Assembly (NCBI GenBank): GCA_964438865.1
Contig: CAYTMI010000002.1
Coordinates: 186,001-250,000 of the forward strand
Origin: G016234445 sp964438865
Lineage (GTDB): Bacteria > Chloroflexota > Dehalococcoidia > Tepidiformales > Tepidiformaceae
Direction of reading: 5' to 3'
DNA: 64,000 bases
Shown: in pieces, positions 57,579 through 64,000 of the stretch
Position numbering within the stretch: position 1 is the first letter of the stretch
How the letters are laid out: every line of letters starts with the position of its first letter
Program-made: the position numbers and the translations under genes
Notes under the pieces: generated by a model
What the model was told of the DNA's origin: nothing
Databases searched by the model: none
The model's input: the letters and a program-made list of their open reading frames with translations, nothing else

Positions 57579-59219
57579 TCAGGTGAGCTGGTATTCGGGG
57601 CTGGCGAGGACGAGGTAGGCGACCCCCGCAGCGCGTTCGTCGACGTTCTTCACGCCCCGTGCGTATTCATAGATGGCCTGGCGGGTGGCGTCGGTGACGT
57701 TGCTGTCGACCAGGCGGTCAAGGGCAACGTCGACCATCTGCTCGGGCGAGGCTGCCGCGGCAAGCACCGGGATCTTGATTGGCCGGCCGCGCGGGAAGAG
57801 GAACGAGTCGAGGTAGTTCATCCGGGCGAAGAAGGTGCTGGAGGAGAGCCAGGTTTCGCCGCCGGGCCAACCCGCCACGCTGGGCGGTTCGAAAAGAACC
57901 TGGTCCATGCCGCGGAAGCTGTCGGCCTGGCGGGCGTTCGGCCCACCGGCCCCGCTCGCCTGGATGGTCGCGAGGTCAAGTTCGAGGCCGCGGATCGCCC
58001 CGGCAACGAACTCAATAGGGCCCCGGACGAAGCCACGGTACGAGGCCTCGGAGTAGAACTCGTCGCTGATGAGGACCTCCCGCACCACATCCCTTACCTG
58101 GTGGCCGCTGCTATCCCACACCTTCACCAGGCGGTCGGTGGTGCGTGCGTCCGGGTTGTAGTTGGCAAACTCCATGAACAGGCGGGTGCAGATGTACCGG
58201 CCGGTGGCGGGCTGACTCATGATGATGTCGACGATGTCGTCGCCGTCCCAGGTGCCGGTCTTGCCGAGGAACGTCTTGGCGCCGGAGTCGTGGAAGCGCT
58301 GCTGAACGTAGAACTTCGGTTCCCAGGCGGCGTAGGCCTGGTCGAGCAGCTTGCGGCGCTCCTCCTCGGTCAGGTTCGCTTTCGGCTCCGCGGGCCGCTC
58401 TGGCATCGTGACGCGCCAGCCGGTGAAGGCACGGGCGCTCTCGCGGACGTCCGTCTCGGTGTAATTGCCGACGCCCATGGAGAAGAGCTCCATGAGTTCG
58501 CGGGCGTAGTTTTCGTTGGGGTGTTCCTTCGTGCTCTCCGCCGTGTCGAGGTAGAACAGCATGGCCGGGTCTTTGCTGACGGCCTTGAGGAGATCGTCGT
58601 ACTTCGGCAGGGGGTTTTCGCGAAAAAGCGCGTTCTGGATGAGCATGAGCTTGAAGCGCTGGCCGCCGATCTTGCTGACCTGGGTGGTGAGCAGCCCGTG
58701 CCAGATGAAGGTCATCCGCTCTTCGAGGGGCCGGGCGGTGTAGACCATCCGGGTGATCCACCAGCGGTTGCCGTCGCCCGGCTTCATGGTCGAGAGGTCG
58801 GCGAGGCCGGCAGACTGGATGCGGGCTTCGAGGCCCGAGTTGTCGATGGCCTGGAAGTTGAGGAGCCGGTCGGCGGCGTCTTCGCGGCCGAGCTTCGCGA
58901 ATGCATCGATCTCGGCGGGGGTGCCGCCAAAGCCGGCTCGGCGGAGGAGGTGGGCGGCGCGGCGCCTGGGGTCGGCGATCTGTTTCGCTGAGAGGTCCGG
59001 GGTCGCAGTGGCGCTGGCGCGGGAGGTCCCGGCCACGGCATCCGCTCCGGTGGAGGCTTCGTCGTCGGCGCCGCCTCCCCGGCGGGCTACGCCGACAATG
59101 ACGGCCGCGGTGCCGGCGGCAGCGGCGGTCGCAGTCCCGGCAAGGATGGCGCGGCGGGTTGCCGGGCGATCCCAAAACGGAACGTGGGGTGGGACGACTG
59201 GTCTTTCGTCTTCGGGCAT
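57579..59219 (-). CDS. DUF1800 domain secreted protein
   Basis: About 546 residues. The N-terminus has RPATRRAILAGTATAAAAGTAAVIVG, a signal/anchor with a twin-arginine-like basic start. The family body contains RRAAHLLRRAGFGGTPAEIDAFA, MTFIWHGLLTTQVSKIG, NENYARELMELFSMGVGNYTETDVRESARAFTGWRV, FLGKTGTWDGDDIVDIIMSQPATGRYICTRLFMEFAN and VAGWPGGETWLSSSTFFARMNYLDSF. It occurs with DUF1501 in many bacteria; the role may involve an exported phospho- or sulfo-ester system, but this is unknown. Start ATG 59219 is preferred; a TTG at 59234 is also in frame. Confidence 0.9.
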   Translation of the reverse strand: MPEDERPVVPPHVPFWDRPATRRAILAGTATAAAAGTAAVIVGVARRGGGADDEASTGADAVAGTSRASATATPDLSAKQIADPRRRAAHLLRRAGFGGTPAEIDAFAKLGREDAADRLLNFQAIDNSGLEARIQSAGLADLSTMKPGDGNRWWITRMVYTARPLEERMTFIWHGLLTTQVSKIGGQRFKLMLIQNALFRENPLPKYDDLLKAVSKDPAMLFYLDTAESTKEHPNENYARELMELFSMGVGNYTETDVRESARAFTGWRVTMPERPAEPKANLTEEERRKLLDQAYAAWEPKFYVQQRFHDSGAKTFLGKTGTWDGDDIVDIIMSQPATGRYICTRLFMEFANYNPDARTTDRLVKVWDSSGHQVRDVVREVLISDEFYSEASYRGFVRGPIEFVAGAIRGLELDLATIQASGAGGPNARQADSFRGMDQVLFEPPSVAGWPGGETWLSSSTFFARMNYLDSFLFPRGRPIKIPVLAAAASPEQMVDVALDRLVDSNVTDATRQAIYEYARGVKNVDERAAGVAYLVLASPEYQLT

Positions 59220-59417
59220 CTGTGGGTGCTCCAAAGCCCCCGTTTGGCCGGGGGTTCTGCCATCCTATGGCGGGGGACAGGCCGGAGGTGACGCGATCGT
59301 CGCGCGACGGCGTCGTTTCCGCCGGATCTTTACCGTTCGTACACGGAAGGCGGGGGCAACCTCCACCGGCGGGAGTCACTTCCGGCGGGGCGGCGGCCAT
59401 CTCAGGGCGAGGTACTC

Positions 59418-59669
59418 ATGGCGGGCAACAGGCGCGGGTTCACCAGGGAGCGTCACGCCGGGACGAAGGTCGCGGCGACGTTGCTCGCGGTCGCGGGGTT
59501 TGCCGCTGCGTGGGCTTCCTTCGCGGCGAGCCACGATCAGCCGCCAGCCGCGCCCGCAGGCGAACCCACCCCGGCCGCGACAACGACAGCGACGGCTTCG
59601 GCCGCCGCCGGCACGACGCCCGCCCCCACCGCGGCGCCCACCCGCGCCCGCCGAAGCAGGGGTTCCTAG
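59418..59669 (+). CDS. small membrane protein with Pro/Thr tail, copy 1
   Basis: 83 residues. The basic N-terminus RRGFTRERHAGTKVAATLLAVAGFAAAWASFAAS is followed by a Pro/Ala/Thr-rich tail ending TRARRSRGS. It resembles the protein at 60339 in layout (basic-x-H-E/R, a hydrophobic helix with a late Trp, then a Pro/Thr tail ending in a basic SRGS/SKGS-like terminus). Its stop overlaps the next start by one base, so it is a fixed partner of the following haem-type membrane gene. Function unknown. Confidence 0.6.
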   Translation: MAGNRRGFTRERHAGTKVAATLLAVAGFAAAWASFAASHDQPPAAPAGEPTPAATTTATASAAAGTTPAPTAAPTRARRSRGS

Positions 59670-60298
59670 TGACCTGGAAGCTCGGTGGCTTCGTCGGGAT
59701 GGTGCTGCTCGGCGCGATCGTTGTCGCCCGGCTGCTGCAGGACCCGGACGCGGGGACCGCCAGCTGGGATGCGTCCCGGGCTGCCGGGTTCGCGAGCTAC
59801 CTGCTCCTCTGGGCATCGGTGGTAACTGGGGTGGCCATTCACATGCGGTTCCGGGCGGTGGGCGGGCCACCGACGGTGCTGCTCGAAGTGCACCGGGTGG
59901 CGTCGGTGCTGGCGCTGTCTTTCGTCGCCGCCCACGTCCTCGGGCTGCTGGTGGACCCGGTCGTGCGCTTCTCGGTGCTCGACGCCGTCGCTCCGTTCAC
60001 CAGCGGCTACCGGCCGCTCCAGGTGGGCATGGGCGCCATCGCCCAGTGGCTGCTGGTGGCCGTGCTCGCGACGACGGCCGCGGCCGCGAGACTCCCCTAC
60101 GCAGCCTGGCGGCGGGTCCACTTCCTCAGCTTCCCCTGCTACGCACTTGCCCTCGTCCACGGCATCACCAGCGGCACCAGCACGGGCGACAGCCTGGCGC
60201 TGGCCCTTTACACCGGCACGGCGGCCGGGGTAGCGGCCGTGCTGGTGGTCCGGGTCGCCGGGCGGGGATGGGTGACGGCGGGGGAGACCGCGGGATAG
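59669..60298 (+). CDS. multi-pass membrane protein, ferric reductase-like/cytochrome-b-type, copy 1
   Basis: About 209 residues with about six membrane helices. Two intramembrane His pairs fit bis-His haem ligands: LLEVHRVASVLALSFVAAHVLG (His-x13-His) and RRVHFLSFPCYALALVHG. This is the pattern of the ferric reductase-like transmembrane/YedZ superfamily. No soluble NAD/FAD domain is present, so electrons would come from another partner. Start GTG 59669 overlaps the small-protein stop. The same two-gene unit repeats immediately downstream. Confidence 0.72.
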   Translation: MTWKLGGFVGMVLLGAIVVARLLQDPDAGTASWDASRAAGFASYLLLWASVVTGVAIHMRFRAVGGPPTVLLEVHRVASVLALSFVAAHVLGLLVDPVVRFSVLDAVAPFTSGYRPLQVGMGAIAQWLLVAVLATTAAAARLPYAAWRRVHFLSFPCYALALVHGITSGTSTGDSLALALYTGTAAGVAAVLVVRVAGRGWVTAGETAG

Positions 60299-60338
60299 GG
60301 CGTTCGACCCTGTGCTTCCTCGCCCGCACAATCGACGG

Positions 60339-60617
60339 ATGTTCCGACCGAAGAGCCGGTTCGCGCATGAGCGGTTCGCTGCCGTGAAGCTCGGAGTCGC
60401 CACCTTCAGCCTCGTGCTGTTCGCGGGCGGGTGGGTGCTGTTCGAAGCCACGAACGAACAGTCCGGAGCCGTCGGACCTCCCGCCACCCTGACCCCCGAA
60501 CCGAGCCCCACCTCCACCCCGGCCCCGGGCACAGCGTCCCCGACGACGGCGGCGACCGGGACGCGCCCTCCTTCGGCGACACCCACGCGGACGCCAACGA
60601 AGTCGAAGGGTTCGTGA
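60339..60617 (+). CDS. small membrane protein with Pro/Thr tail, copy 2
   Basis: 92 residues. It reads RFAHERFAAVKLGVATFSLVLFAGGWVLFEATNEQ, then a TPEPSPTSTPAPG-type tail ending TPTKSKGS. The HE/R..A.KLG.AT..L..F...W..F layout parallels the protein at 59418. It is one base from the start of the next gene. It repeats the gene pair upstream, so the block arose by tandem duplication. Confidence 0.6.
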   Translation: MFRPKSRFAHERFAAVKLGVATFSLVLFAGGWVLFEATNEQSGAVGPPATLTPEPSPTSTPAPGTASPTTAATGTRPPSATPTRTPTKSKGS

Positions 60618-60618
60618 G

Positions 60619-61242
60619 ATGAGCTGGAAGCTGATGCTAGCGGTCATGGTAGCGACGGTGGCAGCGGCGGTGGGGGCGCGAAGTGCGGGCGGGACAGCAA
60701 CCTGGGATGCGGCGCGCGCGGCGGGGTTCGTCGGCTACCTGCTGCTGTGGGCAGCCTGTTTCACCGGCGCCGGGGTGAACCTCCGGTTCCATCCACTGGT
60801 CGGAAAGCAGGCCGTTGCTTTCGAACTGCACCGCGGGACGGCCGTGCTTTCGGTAGCCTTTGTCGCCGGGCACATGGCCGCCCTCCTCCTGGACCGGTGG
60901 ATGACGTTCGGCGTCATGGATGTGCTTGTGGGATTCACGGCGGGCTACCGGCCGCTGGCAACGGGGCTGGGGGCGGTGGCACTCTGGCTCATGGTGGGCA
61001 TCCTGGTGAGCACCGCCTACTCCGCGCAGATGCCCAAGGCCTTGTGGCGAGGCCTGCACTTCTTCAGTTACCTGGCCTTCGCGGCGGCGCTGGCGCACGC
61101 GCTCCTCGCCGGGAGCGACACTGAGCACTGGCCGACCCACGTCGTCTACAGCACCACGACCGGGGCGCTCCTCGGGGCGATGCTTCTCCGGTTCTTCCTC
61201 CGCGACATGGTCGCGCCGCATCACGAGGAGCCCGGCGCCTAA
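60619..61242 (+). CDS. multi-pass membrane protein, ferric reductase-like/cytochrome-b-type, copy 2
   Basis: 207 residues with about six membrane helices. It carries ELHRGTAVLSVAFVAGHMAALLLDRW (His-x13-His) and RGLHFFSYLAFAAALAHALLAG, aligning with the protein at 59669, including the ATWDAARAAGFVGYLLLWAA stretch and the YRPL.. segment. The ligand histidines are retained. The C-terminus is short and polar (RDMVAPHHEEPGA). Its stop overlaps the convergent peptidase stop by four bases. Function may be haem-based electron transfer across the membrane. Confidence 0.72.
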   Translation: MSWKLMLAVMVATVAAAVGARSAGGTATWDAARAAGFVGYLLLWAACFTGAGVNLRFHPLVGKQAVAFELHRGTAVLSVAFVAGHMAALLLDRWMTFGVMDVLVGFTAGYRPLATGLGAVALWLMVGILVSTAYSAQMPKALWRGLHFFSYLAFAAALAHALLAGSDTEHWPTHVVYSTTTGALLGAMLLRFFLRDMVAPHHEEPGA

Positions 61243-63218
61243 ACCTCCAGCCCCAGCCCCCGGAGGAAGGCGTCGCTGTTCGGTTCGCGGCCGAGGAACT
61301 GGCGCACCATGTCGCCGCCGTCTACCGAGCCGCCGCGTTCGAGCACGGTCCGCCGGTATTCGGTGCCAATCGCGGGGTCGAGCAGGCCGGCGGCTTCGAA
61401 GCGGGTGAATATGTCGTCGCCAAAGACGTTCGACCAGAGGTAGCCGTAGTAGCCGGCGTCGTAACCGAAGAGGTGGCCGAAGCCGGACTGGAAGTGCGTC
61501 CCCGGGGTGTAGGGAAAGCCGCAGACGTCGTGGACGCGGGCCAGGGTCGCGGTCGTGTCGCCGTCGAACCCGGGGGAGTGGTAGGCGAAGTCAAGGGTGG
61601 CGAAGAGCAACTGGCGGAGGGTCATCACGCCGGAATCGAGGTGTCGAGCGGCGAGCATGGCCTGGACCAGGTGTTCGGGGACGGGTTCGCCCGATTCGTA
61701 GTGGCGGCTGAAACGGCGCAGCACCCCCTCGTCCCAGACCCAGTGTTCGAGCATCTGTGAGGGTGCTTCGACGAAATCGCGCTCGGTCGCGGTGCCGCTG
61801 AAACGGGCGCGGCGAGCACGGGTCAGGGTCTGGTGGAGGATGTGGCCGAATTCGTGGAAGAGCGTCTCTACTTCCGTGTGGCGAAGGAGCGAGGGCTGCG
61901 ATGCGGACGGCTTCGTGAAGTTGGCGACGATCGCACTCACCGGCGCCTGGTACGCCCCGTCCGGCAACTGGCGCCCGGGGCGTAGCGTGAAGGCGGCGGC
62001 GTGACCGTACTTGCTGGGCCGGGGGAAGAGGTCCATATAGAAGCGGGCGAAGGGCTCATCTTCCCCGGCTTCGCAGACGTCGAAGGCGCGCACGTCGGGG
62101 TGCCACATGGGTGCCTGGACCTCGCGGTAGGTCACGCCGAGGAGGCGCTCGGTGACGTCGAAAAGCCCGTCGAGGACGGCATCGAGGGGGAAGTAGGTCG
62201 CCACTTCGAACTCGTCGACGGCGTAGCGGGTCTTCATCAAGCGGCTGTGGTAGAACCGCCAGTCCCAGATGTTGAGGGTGTCCGAACCGGCGTGCTCCCG
62301 CTTCGCTTCGCGGAGGGCGGCCATGTCGGCCGCGGCCTTCACGGTGACGCGCTCGCGGAGGTCGGCCAGGAAGCTGTCGACCGAGGCGCGAGTCTTCGCC
62401 ATGCGCACCTCAACCGTGTAGGCCGCCCAGGAGTCATAGCCAAGGAGGCGGGCAATCTCCGCCCGGACCTGGATAGCGCGTTCCAGCCGCTGGACGTTCG
62501 CGGGACCCGCCTTCACCTGCTCCTTGAGGAAAAGCTGGCGGCGAAGCTCCCCGGACTCGGCGTTCGACATGAACGGAAAGTACTCGGGGTAGTCGAGCGA
62601 GACGCGGTAGCGAGTCTCTCCGTCGGCCTCCACCGTCTTCAGGCTGCCGATAAACGACTCCGGGAGGCCGGCCAGGTCTTCGCGGCGGACTTCGATGCCG
62701 TCGTCCCAGTCGTCGATGGCGTTGCGGAACTGGACGCCGAGGCGGACGAGTTCCTGCTGGAGTTCCTGCACCCGGGCACGTTCGGCGGGCGGGAGTTCGA
62801 AGCCGTTGCGGCGGTAGTCGCGGAGTTCGCGTTCGAGGAACCGGGCCTCTTCGCCGGTGAGGGCTGCGGCCTCCGAGGTCGCGGCGAACTCGTTGATGGC
62901 GCGGTAGAGGTCCTCGCGGAAGGCGAGCCCGACCATGTACGTGTCGAGCTTTTCGTCCCATTCGCGGGCGGTTTCGCGGAGGGCGTCATCGGCGGAGACG
63001 TAGGCCATGAAGGCGTGCTGTCCGGATGAGATGCGCACCGGGTCCATCGCTTCTTCGAGGGCGAGGAGCGTGTTTTCGCAGGTCCGGCCACCGCTGGGGA
63101 CGGCGACGATGGCGGCGATGGCGGCGTCGCATTCGCGCATGGCGCGTTCGCAGGCAGCCGCGAGCAGTTCGGGCGTGAGGGCGGCGAAGTCGATGGTGGC
63201 GGGAGGAGAGACGCGCAT
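61239..63218 (-). CDS. M3 family metallopeptidase (oligopeptidase)
   Basis: A 659-residue thimet/oligopeptidase-type enzyme. The zinc site is TLFHEFGHILHQTLTRA, about two-thirds in, followed by the downstream Glu region VEAPSQMLEHWVW, and the C-terminal substrate loops PGTHFQSGFGHLFGYDAGYYGYLWSNVFGDDIF with the family Tyr/Gly pattern. It cleaves short peptides in the cytoplasm; no signal peptide is seen. ATG 63218 is chosen from the start of homology (MRVSPPATIDF); a much longer frame would enter the hydrolase gene. It is preceded by TGAGGCG. Confidence 0.93.
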   Translation of the reverse strand: MRVSPPATIDFAALTPELLAAACERAMRECDAAIAAIVAVPSGGRTCENTLLALEEAMDPVRISSGQHAFMAYVSADDALRETAREWDEKLDTYMVGLAFREDLYRAINEFAATSEAAALTGEEARFLERELRDYRRNGFELPPAERARVQELQQELVRLGVQFRNAIDDWDDGIEVRREDLAGLPESFIGSLKTVEADGETRYRVSLDYPEYFPFMSNAESGELRRQLFLKEQVKAGPANVQRLERAIQVRAEIARLLGYDSWAAYTVEVRMAKTRASVDSFLADLRERVTVKAAADMAALREAKREHAGSDTLNIWDWRFYHSRLMKTRYAVDEFEVATYFPLDAVLDGLFDVTERLLGVTYREVQAPMWHPDVRAFDVCEAGEDEPFARFYMDLFPRPSKYGHAAAFTLRPGRQLPDGAYQAPVSAIVANFTKPSASQPSLLRHTEVETLFHEFGHILHQTLTRARRARFSGTATERDFVEAPSQMLEHWVWDEGVLRRFSRHYESGEPVPEHLVQAMLAARHLDSGVMTLRQLLFATLDFAYHSPGFDGDTTATLARVHDVCGFPYTPGTHFQSGFGHLFGYDAGYYGYLWSNVFGDDIFTRFEAAGLLDPAIGTEYRRTVLERGGSVDGGDMVRQFLGREPNSDAFLRGLGLEV

Positions 63219-63222
63219 CGCC

Positions 63223-64000
63223 TCAGCGTATCGGGTTGGCCCGGAGATGGGCGAGGATGTCGGCGGTGATTCGCTCCGGCTGCTCCTGGATGAGCCAGTG
63301 GCCAGCGTCGAGTTCAACGAAACGGTATGGACCCTTCATGTAGGCGGTGGCGTCTTCGCAGGCTTTCCGGCCGATCGCCGTGTCCTGGTTGCCCCAGATG
63401 GTGAGGGTCGGGACGTGGACATCGCCGAACACCACGTCCGGGTCGGAAGGGTCGATCCCGCGGGAAGCCCGGTACCAGTTGAGGGCGGCGGTGAGCGCGC
63501 CCGGCTGGGAGAAGACCGAGAGGTACTCGGCCACCTCCTCCGGTGAGCTCTGGGACCAGATGTTCTTCAGGGCAGCGAAGCCATCGGCGGAGAGCGCAGC
63601 TTCGGCGACCCCCGGCTGCTGAAAGAAGGTCACGTACTGGCTGCGCTGGATCTGGTCAGGGTCTTCGCGGATCGCCTTCCCGAAGGCGCCCACGTGGGGC
63701 ACCGAGAGCGCCGTCCACGACTCGATCCGGGCGGGGAACTTTGCGACCACGGCCCAGCCGGAGCCCGCGCCCCAGTCGTGACCGATCAGGTGGAAGCGCT
63801 GGAAGCCGGCGGCGTTCGCCAGGGCGATGACATCCGAGGCATGGTCGATGTAGCGGTAGTGCTCCTTGTCCACGGGGCGGGCGCCGGGGCTGTAGCCGCG
63901 CTGGTCGGGTGCGAGGCAGCGGTAGCCGGCGTCCACGAGCTTGGGCATGAGCCCCGTCCACATGTGGGAGGTTTCGGGGAAGCCGTGGAGGAGGATGACG
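63223..64000 (-). CDS. alpha/beta hydrolase, epoxide-hydrolase-like (5' end cut by window edge)
   Basis: 259 residues are visible; the start lies beyond 64000. HGFPETSHMWTG near the left edge is the oxyanion HGxP motif, and the nucleophile elbow GHDWGAGSGW carries Asp, as in epoxide hydrolases and dehalogenases. LTIWGNQDTAIGRKACED includes the acid-loop region and ELDAGHWLIQEQPE the catalytic His. The enzyme likely opens an epoxide or hydrolyses an ester. The peptidase gene starts five bases after its stop. Confidence 0.88.
   Translation of the reverse strand, partial: VILLHGFPETSHMWTGLMPKLVDAGYRCLAPDQRGYSPGARPVDKEHYRYIDHASDVIALANAAGFQRFHLIGHDWGAGSGWAVVAKFPARIESWTALSVPHVGAFGKAIREDPDQIQRSQYVTFFQQPGVAEAALSADGFAALKNIWSQSSPEEVAEYLSVFSQPGALTAALNWYRASRGIDPSDPDVVFGDVHVPTLTIWGNQDTAIGRKACEDATAYMKGPYRFVELDAGHWLIQEQPERITADILAHLRANPIR

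Overview
The window is 64 kb of high-GC bacterial chromosome (roughly two-thirds G+C by eye) with dense coding on both strands. It has no rRNA, recognisable tRNA, insertion sequence, CRISPR array or prophage. The gene mix points to a flagellated, probably aerobic member of the Chloroflexota, perhaps near Dehalococcoidia/Tepidiforma; this is inference from content and style, not a phylogeny. That mix is Thr/Pro (TPT) linkers in many secreted proteins, a sortase, a RodZ-like protein, SDR and acyl-CoA dehydrogenase genes, a split MaoC dehydratase, and a SAM riboswitch on metK.

Layout. 1-3.8 kb: LLM oxidoreductase, phosphatase, acyl-CoA dehydrogenase, SDR, GNAT. 3.8-4.06 kb: a strongly structured non-coding segment followed on the minus strand by a terminator. 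4.06-16.5 kb (minus): fliF-fliG-fliH-fliI-fliJ-flgB-flgC-fliE-fliK-flgD-(TIGR02530-like)-flgE, ending in a beta-propeller protein, a Cys-rich protein and ilvA. 16.8-18.7 kb (plus): two hot-dog dehydratase halves and an SDR. 18.8-21 kb: a chemotaxis receptor with an unusual leader. 21-22.6 kb: a secreted matrixin-type metalloprotease. 22.7-26.7 kb: alanine dehydrogenase, an ABC-type ATPase/TOPRIM-like pair that looks like a defence module, and a PPOX-family protein.

26.8-36.4 kb is a cell-surface island: signal-peptide proteins with TPT linkers and C-terminal anchors, a CAP-domain protein, a RodZ-like protein, a sortase, a DNRLRE-repeat protein and a lipoprotein. 36.4-43.4 kb (plus): sugar epimerase, serine hydrolase, MFS transporter, leuC-leuD with an overlapping tiny Cys-rich gene, a thioesterase and aat. 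43.4-48.4 kb (minus): a hexose-phosphate isomerase, a phosphohexomutase and a sugar-1-phosphate nucleotidyltransferase that together could convert fructose-6-P to an NDP-sugar such as GDP-mannose, then metK behind its riboswitch. 48.5-49 kb: an addiction-module pair whose toxin lacks a visible start.

49-56.3 kb (minus): ahcY, GNAT, PfkB kinase, MTA phosphorylase, mtnA, MarR, an LLM oxidoreductase and apt. With metK these form a coherent SAM/SAH/MTA and adenine/adenosine recycling neighbourhood. 56.3-59.2 kb: a secreted DUF1501/DUF1800 pair. 59.4-61.2 kb: a tandemly duplicated two-gene unit (small Pro/Thr membrane protein plus a multi-pass haem-type membrane protein). 61.2-64 kb: an M3 peptidase and an epoxide-hydrolase-like enzyme cut by the window edge.

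The least explained items are the ATPase/TOPRIM pair, the structured RNA downstream of ilvA, the surface island with its repeated unnamed domains, the duplicated haem-membrane unit, and the small Cys-motif gene after leuD.
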